From an uncultured Ruminococcus sp. (GTDB taxonomy: Bacteria > Bacillota > Clostridia > Lachnospirales > Lachnospiraceae), in the NCBI GenBank assembly GCA_900541505.1, contig UQKK01000043.1, positions 1 to 24,744 of the forward strand: a stretch of DNA of 24,744 nucleotides. Direction: 5' to 3'. The notes beneath the pieces were generated by a model. It was not told the origin of the DNA and searched no databases. It saw only the letters and a list, made by a program, of their open reading frames with translations. Below are positions 15,301 through 23,131 of this stretch, piece after piece. The translations under genes were made by a program, and so were the position numbers. Each line of letters starts with the position of its first letter. Within the stretch, counting starts at the first letter, position 1.

Positions 15301-15786
15301 ATACTCCAGCGCTGCTTTCTTCGCTTCCTCGTACAGTCCCTTAACCAGGTAGCGCTGCACTTCACCCGCCAGGCAAGCGCTCAGAGCGATGATACCCTCG
15401 CTGTACTCCCGCAATAACTGTTTATCCACACGAGGTTTATAGTAGTATCCTTCCACAAAGCCCTTGGAAACAATTTTCATCAGGTTCGCGTACCCTGTGT
15501 TGTTCTCTGCCAGCAGCACCAGGTGATAGTAGCGGTCATCCCCGCCGGTAATCTCTCGGTCAAAGCGGGAATTTGGCGCCACATAGACCTCGCAGCCCAG
15601 AATCGGATTGATGCCCTGGCTCTTTGCCTCTCTGTAAAAATCAATCACGCCGTACATCACACCGTGGTCAGTGATGGCGGCACTGTTCATTCCCAGCTCT
15701 TTGACCCGTGACACATATTCTTTTATCTTGTTGGAACCGTCCAGCAGACTGTACTCTGTGTGGACGTGTAAGTGCGCAAAATTCAT
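12313..15786 (-). CDS. dnaE: DNA polymerase III alpha subunit
   Basis: A 1157-residue replicative polymerase subunit. Domains in order: an N-terminal PHP domain with metal ligands present (His7 and His9 in HVHT, Asp40-His41, Glu66, Asp206 and His208), then palm and fingers with catalytic Asp397 and Asp399 in MPDIDVDF and Asp550 in MDFLGLRTL, then a helix-hairpin-helix/beta-binding region and a C-terminal OB fold around residues 980-1060. Length and E. coli-type motif spacing fit DnaE, not PolC. The intact PHP site suggests a metal-dependent nuclease or pyrophosphatase activity; that is inferred. GAGGTG six bases upstream fixes the start. The HPr-like gene precedes it by 179 bases and pfkA follows. 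Confidence 0.97.
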   Translation of the reverse strand: MNFAHLHVHTEYSLLDGSNKIKEYVSRVKELGMNSAAITDHGVMYGVIDFYREAKSQGINPILGCEVYVAPNSRFDREITGGDDRYYHLVLLAENNTGYANLMKIVSKGFVEGYYYKPRVDKQLLREYSEGIIALSACLAGEVQRYLVKGLYEEAKKAALEYQDIFGEGNYFLELQDHGIPEQTMVNQRLFKMSEELGIDLVATNDVHYTYAEDAKPHDILLCIQTGKKLEDENRMRYEGGQYYVKSPEEMQKLFPYALQALENTQRIADRCHVTIEFGVTKLPKYDVPDGMTSWEYLQKLCREGLEKRYGNPSEELKERLEYELDVIKNMGYIDYFLIVWDFIKYAKDHGIPVGPGRGSAAGSIVSYCLEITTIDPIKYQLLFERFLNPERVSMPDIDVDFCYERRQEVIDYVVRKYGKDRVVQIVTFGTLAARGVIRDVGRVMDLPYAFVDSIAKMIPTELNITIDKALKENPELKRTYENDEQVKYLIDMAKRLEGLPRHSSMHAAGVVICQEDADEYVPLSRASDGTITTQFTMTTLEELGLLKMDFLGLRTLTVIQNAVQMARAKTPDLDMDKLDYNDTAVFDYIGTGKTDGIFQIESAGMKSFMKELKPHSLEDIIAGIALYRPGPMDFIPQYIKGKNESGEIVYDCPQLEPILEPTYGCIVYQEQVMQIVRDLAGYTLGRSDLLRRAMSKKKGDVMRKERQIFVYGDEENDVPGCVKNGIDEKTANKIYDEMIDFAKYAFNKSHAAAYAVVAYQTAYLKYYYPVEFMAALMTSVIENPPKVAEYIYACRQMDIQILPPDINKGVASFSVDGKNIRYGLAAIKSIGKPVIQAIVSERESFGPFKNLEDFISRMSTKEPLNKKVIENFIKSGALDCLGGTRKQYMSIYVQIVEHVNQEKKYAMTGQMSLFDFVDEEQKSEFEIKLPNVGEYAKENLLAFEKEVLGIYISGHPLEAYEEKWRKVISATTLEFQPDEETGRTKVHDGAKEIIGGMITDKTVKHTRTNQMMAFVTVEDLAGTVEVVVFPRDYEKNREYLEIDNKVFIRGRVSEEDERPSKLICEKVIPFEKTRKELWIQFPDKESFLENEAIVYGYLADSEGEDEVVIYCAKERAIKRLPRNRNIRISQEILGRLMNHYGENRIKVVEKAIENHF

Positions 15787-15852
15787 ATTTCACCTCTCGC
15801 TGTTCCTTGCCGCGGCATGTGTATTCTGCCCGGAGGAATTTCCTATAGAATC

Positions 15853-15883
15853 AAAAAGGGCGGCTCCGCCTGGGAACTGCCCT
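15853..15883 (-). terminator. candidate terminator between the HPr-like gene and dnaE
   Basis: On the minus strand AGGGC pairs with GCCCT around an inner GGC-GGA-GCC hairpin and is followed by a U-run. The stem is short, so read-through into dnaE is likely. Confidence 0.45.
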
Positions 15884-15965
15884 CATTGTCATCTCTGTTC
15901 CATCCGGCGATGCAGACTGGATACAGCAATTCTTTCATACAGCTTCTTTTGTACCGGCGCTGTTC

Positions 15966-16205
15966 TTATTGTCCGCCGTTCAGCATGAAATTAATCAGCT
16001 TATCTGTATCTTCTTTCTCGTAAGCGATAACTTCCAGTTCCGGAATCTCACCGTTGGAGAAAATGTTCGCCATAGAAACGTACTGAGAAAGCTTGGACTT
16101 CAAGTTCAGCCTGTCTCCCTCACCTGTCACCAGCTCTACTCTGCCTGTGCAGGAATCTACTACCTTAAAGAATGCGTCTATGTCTGTAATATTCTGTACC
16201 TTCAT
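15966..16205 (-). CDS. HPr-like protein lacking the phosphorylatable histidine
   Basis: A 79-residue protein whose C-terminal two thirds resemble HPr: LNLKSKLSQYVSM (residues 33-45) aligns with the HPr helix that starts at regulatory Ser46, here Ser37, and a later strand pattern continues. The first HPr strand and the His15 loop (HARPA in true HPr) are missing, and the protein contains no histidine at all. It cannot carry phosphate from PEP as HPr does. If Ser37 is a kinase target it could act like Crh, a regulatory relative, but this is inference. AGGAG eight bases upstream supports the start. It has its own promoter (16282-16309) and an inverted repeat in the leader, and it precedes dnaE. 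Confidence 0.72.
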   Translation of the reverse strand: MKVQNITDIDAFFKVVDSCTGRVELVTGEGDRLNLKSKLSQYVSMANIFSNGEIPELEVIAYEKEDTDKLINFMLNGGQ

Positions 16206-16246
16206 TTCTCAAACTCCTTTCTGAATCCTGTGATTGTATGGGACGG

Positions 16247-16265
16247 GGAAATAACTGGTATTTCC
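16247..16265 (-). promoter_or_regulatory. inverted repeat in the leader of the HPr-like gene
   Basis: GGAAATA-ACTGG-TATTTCC on the plus strand (16247-16265) has perfect 7-bp arms. It lies about 17 bases downstream of the -10 at 16282-16287 and 42 bases before the start codon. That is where a repressor site or a leader hairpin would act. Confidence 0.5.
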
Positions 16266-16281
16266 GCGCACCTCTACTGCT

Positions 16282-16309
16282 ATTATACCTTATTCAAGAG
16301 GGATTGCAA
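16282..16309 (-). promoter_or_regulatory. sigma-A promoter for the HPr-like gene
   Basis: On the minus strand TTGCAA (16309-16304), a 16-base spacer and a perfect TATAAT (16287-16282). It probably also serves dnaE if the terminator at 15853 leaks. Confidence 0.78.
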
Positions 16310-16322
16310 GATTTTTTTGCAG

Positions 16323-17147
16323 CTATCTCCTCTTTATGCTCTCCTCTGTAATCTCTATCTTTCCTTCTTTTAACAGTCTCCCCACAGCCCGCTTAAACGC
16401 CGCCTTGCTCATGCCGAACTCCTGCTTTATCCGCTCCGGGTCTGCCTTGTCGGTAAAGGGCAGTTCTCCGCCGTATTTTCTCTCAATCGTCTCCAGAATG
16501 TCCTGCGCATCCACATCCATCTGCTCCGGGATTTTCCCGCGCACGCTCAAGTCCAGCTTGCCGTCCTCTTTGACTGCTGCCACCCGCGCTGTTATCTGCT
16601 GTCCCACGCGCAAATCCGCCGCCGCGTCTTTCTTTGGAATCAGCGCGGAATACTGGTTGTCCACTGCCACAAAGACGCCGAATTCCTTACTTGTATCGTA
16701 GATAATCCCTGTCACTTTATCGTCCTTTTTATAAGGGGAATCCGTGCGCAGAAGGGAGTACACTTTCATGGTCGCGCAGAGCCGCTCGCTTTTGTCGATG
16801 TAGAGGCTCACCAGACAAGAATCGCCTTTCTTCAGCTTCGCAGTCTGCTCTTTGAAGGGGAGAAATAAATCCTTTTCCAGTCCCCAGTCCAGAAAGGCGC
16901 CCATGCGTCCCACATCTGCCACTTTGAGGACCGCAAGCTTTCCAAGCGTCAGCTTCGGCTCATTTGTGGTAGCGATAAGCCGGTCTGAAGAATCCTTATA
17001 CAAGAACACCTCCACCGGGTCCCCCGGCTCTATCCCTTCCGGCACCTGCTTTTTCGGCAGCAATACCCGCTGTTCATCATTTCCCAGATAGACACCGAAA
17101 TCCACTTTTTTTACCACCGTCAGCATCTGTTTCTCACCTAATCTCAT
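16323..17147 (-). CDS. cvfB: CvfB-like S1 RNA-binding protein
   Basis: A 274-residue cytoplasmic protein built from S1-like OB folds (about residues 5-60, 70-135 and 145-205) followed by a winged-helix segment (about 215-270, ending in KAAFKRAVGRLLKEGKI). This order and length match CvfB/YitL, an RNA-binding regulator linked to virulence gene expression in Staphylococcus. GGAG about eight bases upstream supports the ATG at 17147. It follows the thioesterase gene by 55 bases on the same strand, with no terminator between. No clear terminator follows it, but the next gene has its own promoter. Confidence 0.9.
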   Translation of the reverse strand: MRLGEKQMLTVVKKVDFGVYLGNDEQRVLLPKKQVPEGIEPGDPVEVFLYKDSSDRLIATTNEPKLTLGKLAVLKVADVGRMGAFLDWGLEKDLFLPFKEQTAKLKKGDSCLVSLYIDKSERLCATMKVYSLLRTDSPYKKDDKVTGIIYDTSKEFGVFVAVDNQYSALIPKKDAAADLRVGQQITARVAAVKEDGKLDLSVRGKIPEQMDVDAQDILETIERKYGGELPFTDKADPERIKQEFGMSKAAFKRAVGRLLKEGKIEITEESIKRR

Positions 17148-17202
17148 CCGTATATCTCCTCTCCTTCTACACTTCTGTTTGTCTTCTTACTCTTTTTATT
17201 CT

Positions 17203-17919
17203 CTATACGTTTCCGTTTCCTTTCATCTCCACAACCGCATAGGGTTTCCCTGCCTCATCGCAGAGTTCCACTACCATCCGGTTCTCCTCCTCCGCCATTT
17301 TCGGATAGATGATATCTCCGTATACAGCGGATTTCTTGTAGTCCACACGGAGCTGATGCAGAGGTACATTTTCCGGCAGAACTTCCAGAGCCATCTGCAC
17401 ATACTGGCAGTTGTTCACATGTTCGTTTGTATCGATATGATATTTCCGCACCGGGAAAGAAGGGAGACTCTCGCAGTTTTCCGGCATTTTGATTTTTCTG
17501 TCTTCATACTCCATTGCAAGGGGCTCTTCTGTACCATAAGGCTCGATGTCCTCCTTATCCGGGCGCGCCGGACGTCCCTTTTCTAAATCCATGAATACCC
17601 AGATGGAATTGGCGCACGCAATCTGCTTCCCTTCTCCGTCCTTCATAAAGAAATTTCGGTTTCCGTACAGTCCTTTAAATTCCGTGGGAAAGGTGCCAAT
17701 CTCGATATGCTCTCCCATTTTCGGGAAGCGGTCCACGACCACCTGCCAGTAGGAGAGGACCCAGGCTTTCTTCTTTTTCTTTAATTTATCCATCCCCAGC
17801 CCCACACTCTCGGAATGAAAGGTACTGCAGTCCTGAAAATAGTTGATGAGCGCCGGCAGTGTCATGGTTCCGTAATGGTCAATCTCACTGTAGCGGACTC
17901 TGCTGTCAAATGTGTACAT
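17203..17919 (-). CDS. acyl-ACP thioesterase (double hotdog)
   Basis: A 238-residue cytoplasmic enzyme that releases free fatty acid from acyl carrier protein. There are two hotdog domains: the first (residues about 1-130) begins RVRYSEIDHYGTMT, and the second carries YHIDTNEHVNN, with the Asn and His of the bacterial/plant FatA-FatB active site (NxHVNN). The open frame extends to 18057 into the CDF gene. AAGGAAAGC six to ten bases upstream favours the ATG at 17919, where family similarity begins. It sits 121 bases after the CDF gene. A Cys completing the plant triad is not obvious, which is usual for bacterial members. Confidence 0.9.
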   Translation of the reverse strand: MYTFDSRVRYSEIDHYGTMTLPALINYFQDCSTFHSESVGLGMDKLKKKKKAWVLSYWQVVVDRFPKMGEHIEIGTFPTEFKGLYGNRNFFMKDGEGKQIACANSIWVFMDLEKGRPARPDKEDIEPYGTEEPLAMEYEDRKIKMPENCESLPSFPVRKYHIDTNEHVNNCQYVQMALEVLPENVPLHQLRVDYKKSAVYGDIIYPKMAEEENRMVVELCDEAGKPYAVVEMKGNGNV

Positions 17920-18040
17920 GTGCTTTCCTTCTTTCTTTTTTCTGTCTGAATCTATGACTTCCTTATCTGTCCGAGGCTTTATCTTCACTGTTTTCCGATT
18001 CTTGCGGCACGGAAAGTCCAAGCCTCGCTTGCCTTGTCTG

Positions 18041-19219
18041 TCATTCTTTTGCGACATAATTATATTCCACTGTAATCACGCACTGATACCGGGAATCCAG
18101 CTCCTGAATCTTCCCCATCAGCGTAAGGGGCAGGTTGTTTCGTTTTTCTTCATCGTAATCTATAGGAATCACCATATCGAAAATCAGATTTGTCTGTTCC
18201 TCCCCGTGCACCACACGAAAATCATGTATGCTGCACGCCGGATCGATTTCATTTAAAATGCCCTCCGTCTGTTCCTTCAGGGCAAGCACTCTCTCGTCCC
18301 TCATCTCAATGGGGTCCATGTGGATAACAAGGAAAATCCCCAGCTTCTTTGCCGCATCTCTTTCTATCCGGTCGATAATCTCATGGGATATCTCAATGTC
18401 TACATCGTTCGGCACCTCCGCATGGATGGACGCCATGCTCCTGCCGGGTCCGTAATTATGTACGATTAAATCGTGGGTCCCTTCAATCCCGTCATAGTTT
18501 TCCACGAAACGCTTGATTTCCTCATACACTTCCGGGTCGATTGCCTCTCCGATGAGCGGCTCCAGTGTATCTCTGGCAATGCCCACACCCGCCCACATGA
18601 CAACAAGGGCGACGCCGATGCCCACAAATCCGTCGATGTTAATCTTGGTGATACCAAAGAACACAATCGACAAAATGGTGGCGCTGGTGGTGATGACATC
18701 CCCCATGGAATCGGCGAAGACCGCCTTCATCACCTTGGAGTCAATCTTCTGCCCCAGCTTGCGGTTAAAGAGCCCCAGCCACAGCTTCACCCCGATGGAT
18801 AATACCAGAATCAGTACAGAAACAAGCTGAAAATTCAGTTGCTCCGGGTGCATCACCTTGCCGAAGGAATCCTTCAAAAAGGTAAAGCCCACCTCTAAAA
18901 TCAAGAAGGAGACGATGAGCGCCGCTATGTATTCCATCCTGCCGTGTCCGAAGGGATGGTCCGCATCCGCGGGCTTGCTCGCCATCTTTACTCCAATAAA
19001 GCTGATGACCGATGAGCCCGCATCCGACAGGTTGTTGAACGCATCCGCTGTGACGGAAACACTGTGCAGCAGGATTCCCACGATGAATTTTACCACAAAT
19101 AAAAATACATTACAGAAGATGCCCACAATGCTGGCGAGCACTCCATATGCCGTCCGCACGGACACCTTCTCCACTTCTTTATAATCTTTTACAAAATGCC
19201 TGACTAAAAATTCTGTCAT
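18041..19219 (-). CDS. cation diffusion facilitator transporter, probably Mn-type
   Basis: A 392-residue inner-membrane metal/proton antiporter with six spans (about residues 25-215) and a cytoplasmic C-terminal domain (about 215-300) that is extended by another 90 residues. The transport site reads Asn62 and Asp66 in NNLSD (span 2) and Asp170 and Asp174 in DSMGD (span 5). Zinc exporters usually have His or Asp at the first and third places. An Asn-Asp-Asp-Asp site is the pattern I associate with manganese exporters such as pneumococcal MntE, so manganese efflux is the best guess. Its ATG overlaps the spoIIR stop (ATGA). The C-terminal extension is of unknown role. Confidence 0.93.
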   Translation of the reverse strand: MTEFLVRHFVKDYKEVEKVSVRTAYGVLASIVGIFCNVFLFVVKFIVGILLHSVSVTADAFNNLSDAGSSVISFIGVKMASKPADADHPFGHGRMEYIAALIVSFLILEVGFTFLKDSFGKVMHPEQLNFQLVSVLILVLSIGVKLWLGLFNRKLGQKIDSKVMKAVFADSMGDVITTSATILSIVFFGITKINIDGFVGIGVALVVMWAGVGIARDTLEPLIGEAIDPEVYEEIKRFVENYDGIEGTHDLIVHNYGPGRSMASIHAEVPNDVDIEISHEIIDRIERDAAKKLGIFLVIHMDPIEMRDERVLALKEQTEGILNEIDPACSIHDFRVVHGEEQTNLIFDMVIPIDYDEEKRNNLPLTLMGKIQELDSRYQCVITVEYNYVAKE

Positions 19220-19857
19220 TTATCCTCTTCCCAGAAATACCACTTGATTTTGAACTTTGTATCCGCCGTAATCCGGGAATATTCCTCCTCTGTTAATACA
19301 TTTTTTAATTTCTGCTTTCCCTCATCCGGGACGACCGCATTTGTCGTGTCGAGAAAGCACAGGTTCGGGTACAGCACACACCACCAGTTGTGCCCATCGG
19401 CATCTCCAATCTCTATGCGAAGCGCCTCATAATTCCCCGCCGGAAATGTCACATCTCCATATGTTTTCTCCGGGAAATAGCAGGTCGTCACCGCCGCGCT
19501 CACCGGATAGTCGCTTCCGTTTTCCTCCAATGTCATGCGGCTCACTTCCTCCAAGTCCTCTGTATGGCTGCGCACCCACTGTGTGGTCCCGTCCACATCC
19601 ATATTCTGCGGCATCTCTTCCTCCAGCCAGGTAAGGACGGAATCCCGCACCTCCAGCTTCAGCGCCTGGTCCTCTTCGCTGTCGCTGTTCGCCAAAACAT
19701 GAAATCTGAGTACTTCCTGCGCCAAGTGTGCCTGCTCCTCCTGGACCGCCACCTCCTGCACTTTCCAGACTGCCGCTGCCGTCACCAGCGTGGCAATGAA
19801 GATTGCCAGGAAAAAAATCAATTGGTTTGCGTGTTTCTCTATATATGTTCTGCCCAT
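19216..19857 (-). CDS. spoIIR: stage II sporulation protein R
   Basis: A 213-residue signalling protein made in the forespore. It crosses into the intermembrane space and activates SpoIIGA to process pro-sigma-E in the mother cell. One N-terminal signal/anchor span lies at about residues 12-34. The hallmark RFHVLANSDSEEDQALKLEVRD region is at about 51-72, and a conserved WWCVLYPNLCF segment is at about 157-167. AGGGAG is well spaced before the ATG. The overlapping CDF gene downstream shares the transcript. A sigma-F promoter would be expected in the 118-base gap upstream, but I could not identify a convincing one. The gene is strong evidence for an endospore former. Confidence 0.95.
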   Translation of the reverse strand: MGRTYIEKHANQLIFFLAIFIATLVTAAAVWKVQEVAVQEEQAHLAQEVLRFHVLANSDSEEDQALKLEVRDSVLTWLEEEMPQNMDVDGTTQWVRSHTEDLEEVSRMTLEENGSDYPVSAAVTTCYFPEKTYGDVTFPAGNYEALRIEIGDADGHNWWCVLYPNLCFLDTTNAVVPDEGKQKLKNVLTEEEYSRITADTKFKIKWYFWEEDK

Positions 19858-19975
19858 ATGTATCTCCCTCCATCGTAACTGATACAGAGAGTATGGACAG
19901 CTTCCATCCGCTTATTCAAAATCCGGCGGAAAATCTTTTTTACAGAAACATCGATGAAAGCGTTTCCCCAGGCTT

Positions 19976-20647
19976 TTATTTGTGGCGAATGGTATCCGCC
20001 ACTGTCTCTACCTGATTGTCGATATGCTGGCTCGTAATCCGCATCGCTTTTTCCCGTTCCCCACTTTCAATGGCATCGATGACCTCCTCGTGTTCCGCCA
20101 CGAGCTGGGGGTGACACTCCTTTTTCTTCAGATACTCGATGCGGTAACGGTACATCTGCTCCCGCAGGTTGTTCAGAAGCTGGATGAGCCTCTGATTGTC
20201 CGTTGCCATATAAATAATGTCATGAAAAGCCACATCCGCCTCAGCGATTTTCGTGATGTCATCACTGTCCAGCACGGACTCAAAATGCTTTGCCGCTTTT
20301 CTCAAATCCTGGATTCCCTGCTTATCAATCCGGTCACAGGCTAACTGTACTGCCAGTTCCTCCAGAGCGCATCGCACTTCCAGGACATCCCGCAGGTTTT
20401 TCTCTGTAATTTCCGCAACCTCCGCTCCTTTTCTGGGAATCATCAGCACGAGTCCTTCCAGCTCCAGCTTGCGGATTGCCTCCCGGATTGGGGTACGGCT
20501 CACTCCCAGTTTATTGGCGAGCTGAATTTCCATCAGCCGTTCGCCCGGCTTTAATTCGCCTCTTAAAATTGCCTGTCTGAGTGTATTAAACACCACATCT
20601 CTCAGCGGAAGATATTCATTCATCGTCACTTCAAATCTGGGTTCCAT
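19976..20647 (-). CDS. GntR-family regulator, FadR/FCD type
   Basis: A 223-residue DNA-binding regulator. A GntR winged helix (about residues 10-78; LGVSRTPIREAIRKLELEGLV is the recognition region) is followed by an all-helical FCD domain (about 85-215). The usual FCD metal-site ligands are present: Asp138, His142, His186 and His208. Such proteins respond to small organic acids or sugar acids. AGGAGG seven bases before the ATG at 20647 fixes the start, which makes the gene overlap the end of ispE by 17 bases. Nothing in the neighbourhood is an obvious catabolic target. The ligand is unknown. Confidence 0.92.
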   Translation of the reverse strand: MEPRFEVTMNEYLPLRDVVFNTLRQAILRGELKPGERLMEIQLANKLGVSRTPIREAIRKLELEGLVLMIPRKGAEVAEITEKNLRDVLEVRCALEELAVQLACDRIDKQGIQDLRKAAKHFESVLDSDDITKIAEADVAFHDIIYMATDNQRLIQLLNNLREQMYRYRIEYLKKKECHPQLVAEHEEVIDAIESGEREKAMRITSQHIDNQVETVADTIRHK

Positions 20648-21524
20648 CCTGATTCCTCCTCGCCCCGTGTATATTTGTCACGAACACCTGCTTTGCCAGT
20701 GCCCGCTCCCTAATCCTCATCTGTGCCTTTCTCGCATCCGCCCGGTTGACAAACAGACCGAAGACCGTCGGCCCGCTGCCGCTCATCATTGCTCCCAGCG
20801 CTCCACACGCTTTCATCTCATCCTTAATCTCCTCAATCACCGGATACATGGGGATTGTCACATCCTCCAGCACGTTTCCCATATTTTCGGCAATCTCTGT
20901 GAGAGAACCCTTTTCAAGTCCCCTAATCAACGCATCGATATCCGGATGCTTAAGGACCTCTTTGCTATCCAGCGCCTCATAGACCACTTTCGTGGAAACG
21001 CTGATAGGCGGTTTCGCGATGAGCACCGTACATTTCGGCATCGCCGGAAGTTCGCTCAGTTCCTCCCCGATTCCTTCCGCCAGCACAGTCCCCCGCATGA
21101 TACAGTAAGGTACGTCCGCTCCCAGCTTCACTCCCCGCTCCATCAATTCCTCGCGGGATAAATGCAGCCCAAACAGGCGGTTCATTCCAAAGAGCACTGC
21201 CGCCGCATTGGAACTGCCGCCTGCCAATCCCGCTGCCACGGGAATATGTTTTTTCAGAGTAATCTTTACCCCTTCTTCAATCCCAAATTCCTCTATGAGC
21301 ATCTGTGCCGCCTTATATGCGATATTGCCGCTGTCCATAGGCAGAAAATGGAGATTGGTCTGCAGCGTGACTCCTTTTTCTTCTTTTTTCTCTATCTTTA
21401 CATCATCATAGAGATACACCGACTGCATGACCATGCGCACGTCATGGTAGCCGTTCTCTCTTCTTCCCAGTACATCAAGCCCCAGATTAATCTTGGCAAG
21501 CGCCTTTAATTCGAGCTGTTTCAT
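20631..21524 (-). CDS. ispE: 4-diphosphocytidyl-2-C-methyl-D-erythritol kinase
   Basis: A 297-residue GHMP kinase of the non-mevalonate (MEP) isoprenoid pathway, phosphorylating CDP-methylerythritol with ATP. Motifs: ALAKINLGL with Lys11 near the N-terminus, the GHMP glycine-rich loop PVAAGLAGGSSNAAAVL near residue 100, LGADVPYCIMRG with the catalytic Asp, and a late MMSGSGPTVFG. GGAGG seven bases before the ATG at 21524 supports it over the ATG at 21560. It lies 36 bases after the SPOCS-LysM gene and overlaps the GntR gene. That regulator-next-to-ispE order is one I recall from Lachnospiraceae relatives. Confidence 0.96.
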   Translation of the reverse strand: MKQLELKALAKINLGLDVLGRRENGYHDVRMVMQSVYLYDDVKIEKKEEKGVTLQTNLHFLPMDSGNIAYKAAQMLIEEFGIEEGVKITLKKHIPVAAGLAGGSSNAAAVLFGMNRLFGLHLSREELMERGVKLGADVPYCIMRGTVLAEGIGEELSELPAMPKCTVLIAKPPISVSTKVVYEALDSKEVLKHPDIDALIRGLEKGSLTEIAENMGNVLEDVTIPMYPVIEEIKDEMKACGALGAMMSGSGPTVFGLFVNRADARKAQMRIRERALAKQVFVTNIHGARRNQDGTQI

Positions 21525-21560
21525 CCTGTGTCCTCCAATTGTATCTTGTATACATTGCAC

Positions 21561-23120
21561 CTACAGTATACTCATATTTTCCTTAAAAATCAACAATTTA
21601 TCTCCCAGTTTTATGGCATCTGTTTCCAACTCATTGACTTCTCGTATTCCTTCCACTGTTGTCATATATTTTTTCGCCAAATCCCACAATTCATCCCCCG
21701 ATTTTACGATATATCCCACGATTCCCGGTCGGTTTTCCATCTCATCCACGGGCACAGCGGACAACTCCGCCTCTGTGATAACCTGCGTTGTCACCGGTCT
21801 GCGAAGGAAAGCATCAAAAGCGAGGACCGCACGCACTTCCACCGCTTCGCTGCCCGCCAGCGTCACCAGAAGCTGCTCTACATGGTAGGACATATGATAC
21901 CGCACATCCTCCGGGATATCCGGGCACTCCAGCAGATAGGAGAAGGGAACCATGCCCTGCCAGCTTGCGAAAGGCGTGCTGTCATCCGCCCGCAGATACA
22001 GAAATGACAGATGCAGAATTCCCTCAATCTGCAGTCCTTCCTCCGTCCTCTCGATATGCTCCATCTGAATATTTCCCTCACTGTGGCAAATCTGCAGGAC
22101 ATTGTCTTTTAATTCCGGCAATTCCAGCCGCTCCGCTATCTTGCACTTGGAATGGTTCTGCATGAGCAGCTCTTCGTACACCGCTTCCCTTGTGGTAAAA
22201 TCACATTTCTGCTCCAGGGAATACATATCCGCCAGCAATTCCATTTTTTCTTCTTCATAAATATTCAGTCGCAGGCTTATGGTTCCCTCGATTCCCAGCA
22301 CCCTCATCTCCCCGTCCTCATCCATCCGCACATCCACCAGGGTGTCCTCCAATGTATGATGGACATGGTAGTACATGCCTTCTTCCACGCCGTCGCAGAC
22401 AATACGCCCCTCAAAGGGAACCGTCTGCTCTATCCAATCAGTCTTCTCCTCCTCCGACAAATACATGCAGAATACAAGCAATTCCCCTTTTAACAGCAGA
22501 GCGCCCGCCTCCGGGCGGATTTCCAGTTTGCGGCTGTTCACGGAAGACACCAGCAGTACACCGACACTCTCCTTGGTGCCGGGCAGGGTGATTTCTTCTT
22601 TCACCCGGTATGTATCCCGCTTGGTCGTGTGGAGCTTTAAGAGATTTACCGGCTTCATTTTCCGGTAAACCGGGACCGCGCTCTCCACATCCACCGTGGT
22701 CTCCTCGTCCTCCAGTTTCTCCCGCCCAATCTCCATCTCTATCATCACTTTCAGACTGACCTTACGGGAGTGTACCATGGAAGCGGCAAATTCCGTGCGG
22801 ATATTTTCGATAAAGTAGTTTTCCGCCTCATCGGTCTCCGCATAAACCATTTCCTCGAAGGGAAGTTTTCCTTCCAACACGTCGGGTCTCGGCTCTCCCG
22901 CCTCTGTCAGATAAAGAATCTGAAAATAAAATTTCCCCGTCACCTTCACATAATTTTCCACCATGCGAATGTCCTCTACCTTTACTGTCCCCGTACTCTG
23001 GATAATCTGCCGCACATCCTCCTTGGCATCCGGCACGTTGTAGTCCTCGTCCAGCACAAACTGGTCAAACATCCGCTTCCCTTCCCGGTTATAGTGGATT
23101 TGTTTCTTTATCAGCTCCAT
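21561..23120 (-). CDS. SPOCS (DUF3794) and LysM domain protein, spore-coat type
   Basis: A 519-residue acidic protein with three repeats of a DUF3794/SPOCS-like beta-rich unit (roughly residues 30-140, 180-290 and 320-430) and a C-terminal LysM domain (about 466-514; YIVKSGDELWDLAKKYMTT...LGDKLLIFK). SPOCS domains occur in spore envelope proteins of Clostridia. LysM binds N-acetylglucosamine polymers such as cortex peptidoglycan. The layout recalls SpoVID, which anchors coat assembly. There is no signal peptide, as expected for a protein made in the mother cell. GGAGG sits right after the stop codon of the upstream lipoprotein gene (11-base gap), so the two are coupled. spoIIR lies three genes on, giving this stretch a sporulation flavour. 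Confidence 0.9.
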   Translation of the reverse strand: MELIKKQIHYNREGKRMFDQFVLDEDYNVPDAKEDVRQIIQSTGTVKVEDIRMVENYVKVTGKFYFQILYLTEAGEPRPDVLEGKLPFEEMVYAETDEAENYFIENIRTEFAASMVHSRKVSLKVMIEMEIGREKLEDEETTVDVESAVPVYRKMKPVNLLKLHTTKRDTYRVKEEITLPGTKESVGVLLVSSVNSRKLEIRPEAGALLLKGELLVFCMYLSEEEKTDWIEQTVPFEGRIVCDGVEEGMYYHVHHTLEDTLVDVRMDEDGEMRVLGIEGTISLRLNIYEEEKMELLADMYSLEQKCDFTTREAVYEELLMQNHSKCKIAERLELPELKDNVLQICHSEGNIQMEHIERTEEGLQIEGILHLSFLYLRADDSTPFASWQGMVPFSYLLECPDIPEDVRYHMSYHVEQLLVTLAGSEAVEVRAVLAFDAFLRRPVTTQVITEAELSAVPVDEMENRPGIVGYIVKSGDELWDLAKKYMTTVEGIREVNELETDAIKLGDKLLIFKENMSIL

Positions 23121-23131
23121 AATCGCCCTCC

